Shown piece by piece: positions 33,535 through 44,039 of a DNA stretch of 64,000 bases. Origin of the DNA: Adiantum capillus-veneris (taxonomy: Eukaryota > Streptophyta > Polypodiopsida > Polypodiales > Pteridaceae); assembly GCA_014529385.2 (NCBI GenBank), contig CM043967.1:131807182-131871181 (forward strand), in the 5' to 3' direction. Position 1 is the stretch's first letter; the number at the start of each line of letters is the position of its first letter. The position numbers were made by a program, and so were the translations under genes. The notes below the pieces were generated by a model, which had not been told where the DNA came from, ran no database searches, and saw only the letters and a list, made by a program, of their open reading frames with translations.

Positions 33535-34041
33535 ATGTCTACACCCATCCAATGCACTCTTACCTTGGGAGAACTGTTAAAACTTAGACGATACTTATGG
33601 AATGATCCACAAGAAACCTTAGAGAAGGTGGAGATAACGGGGCTAATCTCAAAAAAATTGGGAAAATTTAAAAAAAAAATGGACAACAAAGAGATTCGAT
33701 CCGTTCCCATGAACAAAGTCGGAGAATATTACAAAGGGGAAGAAGGAAACACCACCCTTCTAGTGAAATATAATGACATTGAAACCATGGCAATACTGGA
33801 TAGTGGAGCAGGCATAGCCATAGCCACGAAAGTAGTATCGAAATCCTGGGGACAACCAACCATTAGACAAACTCGAATGAAATTGCAATTGACTGACGGA
33901 CACATTGAGAGACCATTAGGGCTGCTTGAAAAGGTGATAGTCAATATCTTTGGAATTAAATATCAACACACTTTTGCCATAGTAGACTTTGGGAAAAAAC
34001 TCAATTATGAAATCATATTGGGAAGACCTTCCATGCGATAG
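33535..34041 (+). CDS. Retropepsin (aspartic protease) domain of the giant element
   Basis: The frame contains MAILDSGAGIAIATK at about 33785-33830, the catalytic D(S/T)GA box (here DSGA), and ends YEIILGRPSMR, the conserved (I/L)LGRP strand and helix. The protease cleaves Gag-Pol. The 168-codon frame is open, but flanking pol frames are broken. An N-terminal part (LRRYLWNDPQETLEKV) is linker. A stop at 34041 separates it from RT. Confidence 0.75.
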   Translation: MSTPIQCTLTLGELLKLRRYLWNDPQETLEKVEITGLISKKLGKFKKKMDNKEIRSVPMNKVGEYYKGEEGNTTLLVKYNDIETMAILDSGAGIAIATKVVSKSWGQPTIRQTRMKLQLTDGHIERPLGLLEKVIVNIFGIKYQHTFAIVDFGKKLNYEIILGRPSMR

Positions 34042-35189
34042 GTACAACTTATCCAACATTGGGGAAACAATTATCTGTACTTGAAGCAAGTGGGATTTAT
34101 AACAAGAGTAAATCTAAAAGATCACACTTATAGAGATGTCTTGAAAACGCCCATACAAGAGTTTGATTCAGTCTCTTCAGCTGAAACTAAGCTTCCATCC
34201 TGGTTAAACAAAGACACTCCTATTTGGATGTGTGGAGCTTCAGAAAATGGAAGCTTAAAATGAGAAGAATGTATTCTAGAGAGGGACTGCACAGACGAAG
34301 CCTATGTATCTGAACCCTTTCCAAAGCATTTGTTTGAGCCATTCAAGTGGACTCAAATTTTAGTGACCATGGATGTATGTGTGAATATGTCTATGACTAC
34401 TCAATTTTGCAATGAGGATGGCTATGACATAATTCCCATCCAAATGATTGCAACCCTCAATATTGAAGACAAAGATGAGGAACTCAAGGAATTAATGAAA
34501 GCTCAACAAATCTTTCAGACCTCTACTATGATGCAACTGATGAGTTAGATGAACACTCAGCTATCTCAGAAGGTTCAGGGTCAGAAAAAGAACATGTGAG
34601 GGCTAAGCTACTCTTGAAAGGAGAAGAGGAAAAGTTTTTTGACTTTCCAAACTAGAAATCAAGAAGATAAAAATGATATAGACAAAAAAGAGACACCAGA
34701 AACGAGAAGACACGACTTATGCCATAAATCTCTAGTAGAACACAATTCCCGATGTAGATAGATGCAAATGACTATGTCAAGGACAAAATCACTAGCGGAT
34801 ATCCTTTAAACAAAAATTCAAAAATGTCTAAAACATCAAGAAAAACAAGGAAGGATACTCAAGAAAACCCACAGGATAAGAAACCACTCATGACCCGAGT
34901 TGAACGAAAAAAGAAATATCAAGAGTTTAAAAATTCTCTAAAGGAGATATATACGACCGAAATGGAAACCATGAAAGAGGATAGTAAGGATGTAATGAGT
35001 GTTCCATTCCATTACAAAAAGTATACTCTCCAAGATTTAAAAAAAAACCTATTAAGGAACTACGAAAACAGGGAGAGTCCTACGAAGGGCCTAAAAACGC
35101 TAAAAGGATAGGCCTGGCTGAACCAAGAGAAGAGCCTAGACCTGCTTACATTGCAAATGACCTAACAGAAGAGGGAGAAGAGCTTTTGC
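34042..35189 (+). other. Protease-RT connecting region, degenerate
   Basis: Short frames at 34081-34263, 34330-34548 and 34824-35111 in mixed phase. The first contains PSWLNKDTPIWMCGASENGS. The last is lysine-rich (SKTSRKTRKDTQENPQDKKP). It is probably the former pol linker; no domain recognised. Confidence 0.4.
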
Positions 35190-36127
35190 TAATCTTGCTA
35201 AAATAATACCAAGATATCTTCGCTTGGTCTTACAAGGATCTCAGGGGTGTTGATCCAGAAATCTGTCAACATACCATACCCATAAGAGATGATCCAAAAC
35301 CAAGTACACAAAGGCCATACACGTATAATGAAACATTTGCCAGGAAGATAAAAGAAGAGATTGAACAACTAAAGGAAGCCAAATTCATTTAGAAAATTGA
35401 ACACACAGATTGGGTGTCTCCAATTGTGGTAGTACCCAAGAAGAATGGAAAATTACGATGTGTGTTAATCTCAAAAAAGTGAATGTAGCTACCATTAGAG
35501 ACAACTTTCCTCTTCCAATCACTGAGCATGTTTTAGAATGAGTTGTAGGAAAAGAAGCTTACAGCTTCTTAGATGGCTTTTCGGGACACAATCAACTTTT
35601 GGTTGACCCAAAAGATCAACATAAAACTGCTTTTGCAACAAAATGGGGTATTTTTGCCTATCGGGTTATGTCGTTTGGGTTAACTAATGCTCCAGCCACA
35701 TTTCAAAGGTTGATGACCCAAGATTTTAAATAATATCTTAGGAAATTATTAGAAGTATATATGGATGATCTATGCATACATTCATCAATCCGAACTGAAC
35801 ATTTTGAACATCTCAAAAAGGTATTCAAAAAATTTACACTTTATAGGATTTGCTTAAATCTTGAAAAGTGTACATTCATGGGTAGACAAGGAAAAATTAT
35901 TGGACATATAGTGTCTAAAAATGGCATAGCTACTAATAATAAAAAATTCATGTCATTGCTGATTTGCCTAGACCAACAATAGTCAAGGGGGTACAAGCCT
36001 TCATGGGGCATTGTGGATATTATCGACGGTTCATCTACATGTATGCTATAATTGCAAAACCCATGTATAGTCTGACTACACACTTTGAGTGGACCAAGAC
36101 ATTTGAAGAATCCTTCATGAAGCTTAA
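35190..36127 (+). pseudogene. Reverse transcriptase domain, decayed
   Basis: Across frames: IFAWSYKDLRGVDPEICQH, PYTYNETFARKIKEEIEQLKEA, WVSPIVVVPKKNGKLRC, FSGHNQLLVDPKDQHKTAFA, GIFAYRVMSFGLTNAPATFQ, then the catalytic YMDDL at 35758-35772, and FMGHCGYYRRFI. All Ty3 RT blocks are present in order, so the domain is complete but holed by several stops and frameshifts. The Tat/Ogre-like phrase VMSFGLTNAPATFQR fits. The end of the connection domain is cut at 36127 by a nested TIR element. Confidence 0.85.
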
Positions 36128-37456
36128 CACTAGGTTGGTAATGGGACACTTTTATGTCCTGGGACACTTTTATGTCTTGTTAAGTGACCATTTTCCTTGA
36201 ATTATGTCAAGAGTTTCAAAATGGATTTTGAGGTGCTATCTATCTAGAAAGTTGTCTCATGAGCTGAAAAAAACTCGACATTTTTTTGGAATATCAAGTC
36301 CATCTTTAACCTTGTCCTTGCACAACATTTCACAACCTAAACTGTGTGAAAAAACGTGTCCTGCTTTTGGCTTTTTGCAACTATACCACTCTAGAATTCA
36401 TGTTTGTGAGGTCTATAATGCTAGAGAACTATCTTTAGTAGTCCTCAACATGTCCTGATGCTTCTAGGGAGAAATAAATGTTAAAGTTGTAAGTTATGAC
36501 CAAATTACAAAAATTGTCAAATCCAGCTTTTTAGTCAATTTTAGCTCTTCTATGATTTTTTTGGTGGCTTTCATGATATCCAAACGCAGTTTTGATTTTC
36601 TATGTCACATATTGTAACATAAAGATAATATTCCTTGAGTTTTGGGGCACCTAATACCCTATTTTTCATAGTAGACAACGATGGTTGATTTTTTCAATTA
36701 TAGAAGAAAACGGAACATTCTAGTATATCAAGTATAGCTTTTTCAATATTGTTAGTTTCTTGTGACAACTACATGCATTTTGTAGGTAGTAACCATATCT
36801 AGTCATAAGGATCAAATTTGGCTAGATATTGAATAGTTTCTATGGGATTCTACAACTCATAATGTTGAACCCAGTTTTTTCATGTTTGCTGTATTTAGCA
36901 CTTCATCTTTGTCCACAAGATTCCCCTTGGTAAGAGATGTATTATTCTTTTGACATGCTCCATGGCTCCTTATGAACCTAAAGGACAATAGGGAACTAAG
37001 AAAACATGCATATATTATTTGTATTGAGCGTGGCTATAGAAACTTTGATGATAGGTTTGCAGAATGGTAAAAATTCAACTTTTTTGTAACTATTTCTTCT
37101 GGCAAAACAAAAAATAGTGAGTGAGAAGAAATCATATGTTCTGATCACCAACCCATTGAAGTTAACTAGGGAATTTATCTCAAGTCCTACAAAAATCCCT
37201 AATCTTATTTTTATGCAACAAAGCGTAAGAAATGACTGTTTTGATGAAAACGTACTGGTCCATCAACTTTGGAGGATTGGTGTGACCAAAACATGAGAAA
37301 TTTTACAAGTTTCTTATTTTTTCCATGTGTAGTAGGCCTTGAACTATAACCTCGTGAAAGGATTTTACAAAATGAGTGGATCTACTATGGTTTTGGAGGT
37401 TTTTTAAAAAACGCTGAAAGGACACTTTTATGTCCTGTTAGGTTACCAACCTAGTG
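36128..37456. mobile_element. Nested TIR element A (1329 bp), TTAA duplication
   Basis: It begins CACTAGGTTGGTAATGGGAC and ends GGTTACCAACCTAGTG, inverted termini of about 14 bp. Subterminal copies of GGACACTTTTATGTCC lie at both ends (two on the left, one on the right). TTAA flanks it on both sides (36124-36127, 37457-37460). Removing the element plus one TTAA restores the pol codons M-K-L-K-Q-A-L-T, which confirms the borders. No transposase frame. The start resembles CACTA (En/Spm) termini, but the 4-bp TTAA duplication does not fit that superfamily's 3-bp rule. Confidence 0.85.
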
Positions 37457-37460
37457 TTAA

Positions 37461-38274
37461 GCAAGCTCTCACCTCAGCTCCAATATTGAAAGCACCAGAT
37501 TGGAATAAGATATTCCACATACATGTAGATGCTTTCAAATTTGCTATCGGTTGTATACTAGCTCAACCAGGAGACAGAAAAATTGACCTTCCTATTTCTT
37601 ATGCTAGCCGACAATTGAACATGGTGGAAAAGAATTACACCACCACCAAAAGGGAAGGATTAGGAATGATCTATGTCCTTAAAAAGTATAGACATTACCT
37701 ATTAGCCAACAAGTTTGTGTTCTTTGTAAACCACCGAGCCTTGTTGTATTTGGTCAACAAGCCATGCAGCACAGAAAGAATAGTGATATGGTTCATCATT
37801 CTTTTGGAATTTGATTTCAATATGGTGTTAAAAAAGGGCACTACACATCAACGAGTAGATCATTTGTCAAGGATTGTTTCAAGAGAATCACCTAAAGGGG
37901 TAGACGATGACCTACCAGATGCCTATTTGTTCTCTGTGGATATGATACCTCGATGGTCAGAAAACATGGTGTCATTGATGACAATAGCTCAAGTGGAATC
38001 ACACATACCACTTCCTATTACGATCGGATTAATCGAGCAATCAGCTATGTATCAATTAGTAACTGGTAGGCTATACATAAGAAATCAAGATGGAACATTG
38101 CTCTTATGCATGAATCCTAAAGAAAAAAAACAGTACCTAAGTCAAGCACATGTTACTATAGTAGCACTTCACTTTGCGGAAGACCAAACTATGCAACAAA
38201 TTTTGAGACTTGGAGTATTTTGGCCAACTATGAGGAGTGATGTTCGATCTTTTGTAAAGGATTGTCCTCAATAA
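37461..38274 (+). pseudogene. RNase H and first integrase H2C2-like module
   Basis: After element A the pol frame continues with ALTSAPILKAPDWNKIFHIH, then VDAFKFAIGCIL (RNase H first Asp), YTTTKREGLGMIY (Glu), FFVNHRALLYLVN (the usual TDH is NH) and HQRVDHLSR (usual ADxLSR). It then reads YQLVTGRLYIRNQDGTLLLC, QAHVTIVALHFAEDQTMQQI and FWPTMRSDVRSFVKDCPQ, ending in a stop where the final CxxC Cys would fall. This is a complete H2C2-type zinc-binding module apart from the last cysteine. The 262-codon frame is otherwise open. Confidence 0.8.
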
Positions 38275-39245
38275 CAAAAACAAACACCCATACCTCATGT
38301 AACATTGTTTCAAATGTCACTTGTTCTTAAGTGGAGTCACTATCCATTTACTTACTTATCAAGCCGAACATTTCTCGAGGATATGAGTAAACACCGTCAA
38401 AGAGAAATTGAAACTGAAGTAAGAGTTTATGCTCTTATTGGGAACCAATTGTATCGAAGAGGTAAAGATCAACATTTGCATCTTTGTGCAAATTAAGAAG
38501 AGTATATTCCAATTATAGAACAAGCACATGCTGGATTAGCTGGAGGTCACTTTTCTAGTGAGACCACCGCAAGAGAAATCTTGATGGCAGGCATACGGTG
38601 GCCAACACTTTTTGCAGATGCAAAAGAATATGTTCGAAGGTTGATGCTTATCAACGAGAAAAAATACCAACATGTGTAGATAGCATGCCCTTAAGACCAA
38701 TGATGGGGGCTAGAGATTTCGCAAAATGGGGTATAGATTTTGTTGGGCCAATATAGCCACCTGCTTATAGAACCCAAGCTGATTATATCATTGTAGCTAC
38801 GGACTATTTGACCAAGTGGGCCGAGGCTAAAGCAACTCACAAACGGACAAGCTAAGCATACGAACAAAATTCTTAGCTCAGTGCTGACTAAAGTGGTTAG
38901 TTCAGGAAGGACAAACTGGGAAATGAACCTCCATGCTGCTCTATGGGCTTATCAAGTTTCATTCAAAATAGCTTTAAATGCTACACCCTTTAACCTTGTT
39001 TATGGTCTTGATGTCATATTGTCAATAGAATTTCTATTGCCGACATTAAGGGTAGCACAGAATCTTGAGTGGACTGGACATGAATTGTCAGAAAGACTTG
39101 AAGATTTGGAAAAGCTAGATGAGAAAAGGCTAACTGTTGTAGCTCACATCTATGCAAAAAAGCAAAAACAAAAACAGTTTTTTGATTCCCACTTAATCAC
39201 AAAAATCTTCAAGAAAGGGGACTTTGTTTTAGTATATTCCCTTAA
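38275..39245 (+). pseudogene. Second H2C2 module and integrase core, deleted
   Basis: A second zinc-binding module follows: RVYALIGNQLYRRGKDQHLHL, EQAHAGLAGGHFSSETTARE, IRWPTLFADAKEYVRR. The core then reads FAKWGIDFVGPI (first catalytic Asp) and VATDYLTKWAEAKATHK. It then jumps directly to NGQAKHTNKILSSVLTKVV. The segment that normally carries the SDxGTHF catalytic Asp is missing, and the catalytic Glu of NGQAEST is Lys. The C-terminal part (FNLVYGLDVILSIEFLLPTL) is present up to FKKGDFVLVYS, cut by the second TIR element. Integrase is therefore dead. Confidence 0.8.
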
Positions 39246-40432
39246 CACTAGGTTGGTAATGGGACATTTTTATGTCCTGGGACACTTTTATGTCCTGCTA
39301 AGTGACCATTTTCGTTGAATTATGTCAAGAGTTTCAAAATGAATTTTGAGGTGCTATCTGTCTAGAAAGTTGTCTCATGAGCTGAAAAAAACTCGACATT
39401 TTTTTGGAATATCAATTCCATCTTTAACCTTGTCCTTGCACAACATTTCACAACCTAAACTATGTAAAAAAACGGGTCCTATTTTTGGCTTTTTGCAGCT
39501 ATACCACTCTAGAATTCATGTTTGTGAGGTCTATAATGCTAGAGAACTATCTTAAGTAGTCCTCAACATGTCCTGATTATTCTAGGGAGAAATAAATGTT
39601 AAAGTTGTAAGTTATGACCAAATTACAAAAATTGTCAAATCCTATTTTTTAGCCAATTTTAGCTCTTCTATGATTTTTTTGGTGGCTTTCATGATATCCA
39701 AATGCAGTTTTAATTTTCTATGTCGCATATTGTAACATAAAGCTAATATTCCTTGAGTTTTGGGGCACCTTATACCCTATTTTTCATAGTAGATAACGAT
39801 GGTTGATTTTTTCAATTATAGAAGAAAACAACTCATAACGTTGAACCCAGTTTTTTCATGTTTGCTGTATTTAGCACTTCATCTTTGTCCCCAAAATTCC
39901 CCTTGGTAAGATATGTATTATTCTTTAGACATGCTCCATGGATCCTTATGAACCTAAAGGACAATAGGGAACTAAGAAAACATGCATATATTATTTGTAT
40001 TGAGCGTAGCTATAGAAACTTTGATGATAGGTTTGCAGAATGGTAAAAATTTAACTTTTTTGTACCTATTTCTTTTGGAAAAACAAAAAATAGTGAGTGA
40101 GAAGAAATCATATGTTCTGATCACCAACCCATTGAAGTTAACTAGGGAATTTACCTCAAGTCCTACAAAAATCCCTAATCTTATTTTTATGCAACAAAAC
40201 GTAAGAAATGACTGTTTTGATGAAAATATACTGGTCCATCAACTTTGGAGGCTTGGTGTGACCAAAAGATAAGAAATTTTATAAGTTTCTTATTTTTCCC
40301 ATGTGTAGTAGGCCTTGAAATATAACCTCATGAAAGGATTTTACAAAATGAGTGGATCTACTATGGTTTTGAAGGTTTTTTTCAAAACCCTGAAAGGACA
40401 CTTTTATGTCCTGTTAGGTTACCAACCTAGTG
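39246..40432. mobile_element. Nested TIR element B (1187 bp), TTAA duplication
   Basis: Same family and orientation as element A, with the same termini and subterminal GGACACTTTTATGTCC motifs. TTAA is duplicated at 39242-39245 and 40433-40436. It lacks about 145 bp present in element A (after GAAGAAAAC, near 39830). Removing it rejoins VYS-L-K-QHIPKLKKKGNGPF of the integrase C-terminus. Insertion context is CTTAAGCAA, identical to that of element A. Confidence 0.85.
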
Positions 40433-40788
40433 TTAAGCAACACATTCCCAAGCTTAAGAAAAAGGGAAACGGACCGTTTATCATTGAAGATGTATCTTCA
40501 AGTGGAGTAGTAAAATTGTCCACCCTAGATGGTGAACCAATGGCTAATTGGATTAGTGGATGTCATTTAAAGAAATACAATTTGCTGCTAACCAATGAAT
40601 TGCTAGAAAGAATGCATGCAACCAAGCAAAGGAAGATTAAACGATAGCAGGTTATTGATGAAGCCCAAGAGGAAGCTTGGCTTCGGGTACTCAAATGGAA
40701 AGCTGATCTCAGGAATCAACAGATACAGATTCCCATCGACACTCTAGAAATAGATGACTGACAATGGAAATTACCTAAAGATTCAGTT
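40433..40788 (+). pseudogene. Integrase C-terminal (GPF/chromo-like) end
   Basis: HIPKLKKKGNGPFIIEDVSS, VVKLSTLDGEPMANWISGCH and LKKYN is the GPY/F module that closes many plant Ty3 integrases. A short tail ends KQRKIKR (stop at 40647), followed in another reading by DEAQEEAWLRVLKWKADL. Confidence 0.7.
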
Positions 40789-41127
40789 TCCACAGATGAT
40801 GACTGGATAGATGGAATGGACTTGCGCATCAAAGTACATCTCAACAATCATAGCACCAATGCTTTGGTCGACACAGGAGCTAGAGTAAATGCAGTCAATT
40901 ATTCCACGTACAAGAAGGAACGAGTCAAGCATTGAAAAACAGGAATAGTGACAATCAAAGGATGCAACAAGAACCCAACCCCAACATTGGGAGTAGTCAA
41001 CTTGAACATGATAGTACATGGATGTTCATGTCCTCATTAGTTTGTATGCTTACTAGATGAACACATGAATGAGACGATGATTCTTGGACTTCCCTGGATG
41101 TGGACATACAAAGCAGTACCAAATTGA
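40789..41127 (+). pseudogene. Second retropepsin-like domain, downstream of integrase
   Basis: One frame reads DDWIDGMDLRIKVHLNNHST, NALVDTGARVNAV (40858-40896), GIVTIKGCNKNPTPTLGVVN, FVCLLDEHMNETMILGLPWM and WTYKAVPN. This is a complete retropepsin layout: lead strand, DTGA catalytic box, inner strand, and the ILGLPW signature in place of ILGRP. It is interrupted by TGA near 40935 and TAG near 41038. It is clearly distinct from the protease at 33.5 kb (DSGA, ILGRPSMR). A protease after integrase is not the normal Ty3 arrangement. It could be captured from another retroelement. Confidence 0.7.
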
Positions 41128-41890
41128 GATACAAATCAGCTAAAGCTATCACCTAAAGGCGGGCAACTCATTGTTCCAATTGCACCAAGCAAGGAGGAAT
41201 GGAAAGGAAGCAATCAGCAGATCAAACCACAAAGTAAGAAATCTTCTCCATCCCCTCGACAAGAAAATGCTACAAGTAGCATGCAAGGATTGAGGCAAAT
41301 TTGGGTACCAAAAGCACAGCTTAAGGATAAGCCGATTCAAATCTGGGTGTCCAAAACTTCACCGACAAAACAAAAGAAGATTCCAAGGATAAAAATACAC
41401 AGATGAGAATCTCCAAGCAAGGACCCTAACTTGAAATGGATTTGGAAGAAAAAGGAACACTTATCTTCTCCACAAACCGTAAAACCAATCAAGAAATGGT
41501 AAGTTAGATCTCAAAAGACTCCACCACACCATACAGCACCAAGCAGACGTAGCTACCAATGGAAAAAGCTAGACAGCAGTCAAAAGTGCTACCAACAACT
41601 CAAGCAATCAGCATGCTGAAGCATCCTGATGGTACAATCAAACAGAGAGCACACAAGCTACAAGATTTGCTCTTTGGAAGACATCAGCAAAAGCAACAAC
41701 AAACCTCAACATCAAAAACCCTTGAGTTAATTACTCAAGACCCAACTCTTGCACAACATAGTGGTTTGAATTGCATTGATCTTCAAAGCATGGTAGAGCC
41801 AACCACTGCTATGCATAGACACGATTGTTCAACCCATGCACAAAGTTGTCCAGGAGTACGCCATCTAGGAGGGGTGGAAGGGCACTAAGT
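41128..41890 (+). pseudogene. Basic, Q/S/K-rich tail after the second protease
   Basis: Frames read GGQLIVPIAPSKEEWKGSNQ and LRQIWVPKAQLKDKPIQIWV, then a glutamine/serine-rich frame (41559-41888). IWVPK/IWVSK repeats may be a short motif. No domain recognised; probably the C-terminus of the same captured reading frame. Confidence 0.35.
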
Positions 41891-43957
41891 ACTAAGTAAT
41901 TAAGGGCAATGCTTGAAGAGGGAGGAAAAAGTTCGATGTTAACGTGTGATTTTTTGCAAAATTACCTAATAATGCCCTTTATAATTCATCATCAAGGGAA
42001 AATTCACTGATAATATCTTCCCGATGAGTGTAAATAATGTATATACTATCAAAAAATCATCAAAAAATAGTCTTTTTTGGATATTTTTCATTATTTTTAT
42101 TGATAATGAGACTTAAAAATAGAAAAATCCAACAAAAAACAATAAACCTATTTTTTTCAATGGATTTTCTTAATTATTGGATTTTCAATTTATTTTTTTA
42201 GAGCATTTTGTTATTTTCTTTGATTTTTTTGATAAACAAGTAAAAAATGAATAATAAATAGCAAGAAAGCTCAGATGGAAAAACAAAAGACAGGATGGTG
42301 ATCAGAAAGACAAGACATACAAGCACAAAAATTTTCAATGAAATTAGAAGATAGAAGCGGGAAGCCTAAATTAGGCGGCCAGACCTACTTTTGCAAAATT
42401 CTTGCAGAATGAGCTACAAGAATCCGATCAAGGAAATTTTTGAGTCTAACATAGATTTCACGGCCTAGTAGAACTAATGAGGGAATTTGGGGAAAATTGG
42501 TTCGGGAAGTCCGGGTATAGATATCCAAGGTAGGCTAAAACCACCTCATTTCCACATGTGGCCTTTGTAGAGAGAGCTTTTCGACCTCTTTCGCGCGTCT
42601 TTTTCGGAGTCTAAAGTTGCCCGTTTTCAGCGCCGTCTCACACGAAGCATGAGGGATAAGTTCTTTACTCCTCAATGATCCATTTTGTACGGCCGGTAGC
42701 TAGTCTAAACCCTTAGAAAAAACCCTAGAAACCGAGCAGTTTACGAAGACCTACGACCAAAAACTAACCATAGCGGCCTGTCAGTGACCAAATTGGATGA
42801 GATTTGAACTGTAGCATGTCCTAACATAATAGAACCTTTCTATATCATCAGTTGACCATTCGGCAAGGGTCGAGGAAGTCTCCAGTAGAAAAGCTACGTT
42901 TTTGGCAGATGCCAGAATTCTGATATGACTCCAGAGACAGCTTGCCTACGAGGTTCATATACAATGTATATGATTGGTTTAGTGAAATCAATCAAGCAAA
43001 GCCCTCAAAAAAAAAAAAAACGGATCGGAGGCTACAAAGCGTCAAATTCGACATACGGGATCAAACTGACTCCAAATGAGCCAGAATTGGATAAGCTGCT
43101 TCACGACTATGTTGCAGACAAGTCCAAAGCCTCAAAATTGACTGACCAACCCAATACGCAGTATAGTCACAAAAATTAGAGATTTCAGAGTCGACAAGCA
43201 CAAAGTGATGCTGGCAAGACCAAACTTGAACAAATTCAATTTAGAACTTGTTTTAGGTGTATAGAATGTGTTTAGGTCAAAATTTTTAAGTTTTACAAAA
43301 AATTTGTGGCTGCTGAATAATCGCGATTATTTACTTTTGCACTATTTTTGCTTGGAAATTGCATCATCACCTCACCTATCATGTGTACATACATATTACA
43401 TGCCAAAAATCAAGTATGAGCCAAAATGCGCATCTATAACTTGGAAAATTGCCAGAAAACACAAAGAAGTCTTTGCAAGCCAATTTTTGGGTTATGGACC
43501 ACATTTCTTGATCCAAATCACCTCATATCACATAAACAGAGTCTATACAATGCCTAGAACCAATTTGTACAAAAAAAATTTGATTTTGGTAGAAATATTA
43601 ATAATCGCGATTATTTACTTTCTAGCCAAAATGGGGGAATTTTGATATTTTACCATCATACATCCAAAGTACATGATGTGTTAAGCCCACTAGCCAAAAT
43701 TGAACCAATTTGGAGCTCAAAATCTCAAATTTCCATTCTATCTATTGTTTCAGAGACCTAAAGCCAAAATCTGGTACCATTTTCACCCTATGCATCCAAA
43801 TGAACCCATATTTCACTCAGAGTATGTATTTGGTAGATACTTCAAGCGTGTGATGCCAAGTTTGCAAAATGTTGAAAAAGATACTCAACTGTAAATAATC
43901 GCGATTATTTACTTTGGTTGCAAAAAAAAATTTGGGCTTTACAATCTTGTTCCTTGC
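41891..43957. other. Non-coding part of the giant element with the second palindrome array
   Basis: The AT-rich first half (41940-42900) shows nothing. From about 43200, units of about 290 bp carry the palindrome core ATAATCGCGATTAT at 43317, 43601 and 43895. The third copy (43891-43912) is a perfect 22-bp palindrome, identical to 29277-29298 in the leader. Spacings of 284 and 294 bp mirror 297 and 284 in the leader. An A13 tract is at 43008-43020. Confidence 0.8.
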
Positions 43958-44039
43958 ATGTTTTTATGCGTCTATGCTTGTTCAAAAATTGATTTGAAGC
44001 AAATGGGACCAAAATTGTCAGCATTTCAGACTCAAGCAC

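Noticed and set aside
36128-37456. Assignment of the nested TIR elements to CACTA (En/Spm) from the CACTAGG ends
   Set aside because: The empty-site reconstruction gives a 4-bp TTAA duplication at both insertions, not 3 bp, and no transposase is present to decide.
29277-43912. CRISPR array or prokaryotic origin because of regularly spaced palindromes
   Set aside because: The spacing is about 290 bp, the units between the palindromes are related repeats and not unique spacers, and the context is a plant retrotransposon.
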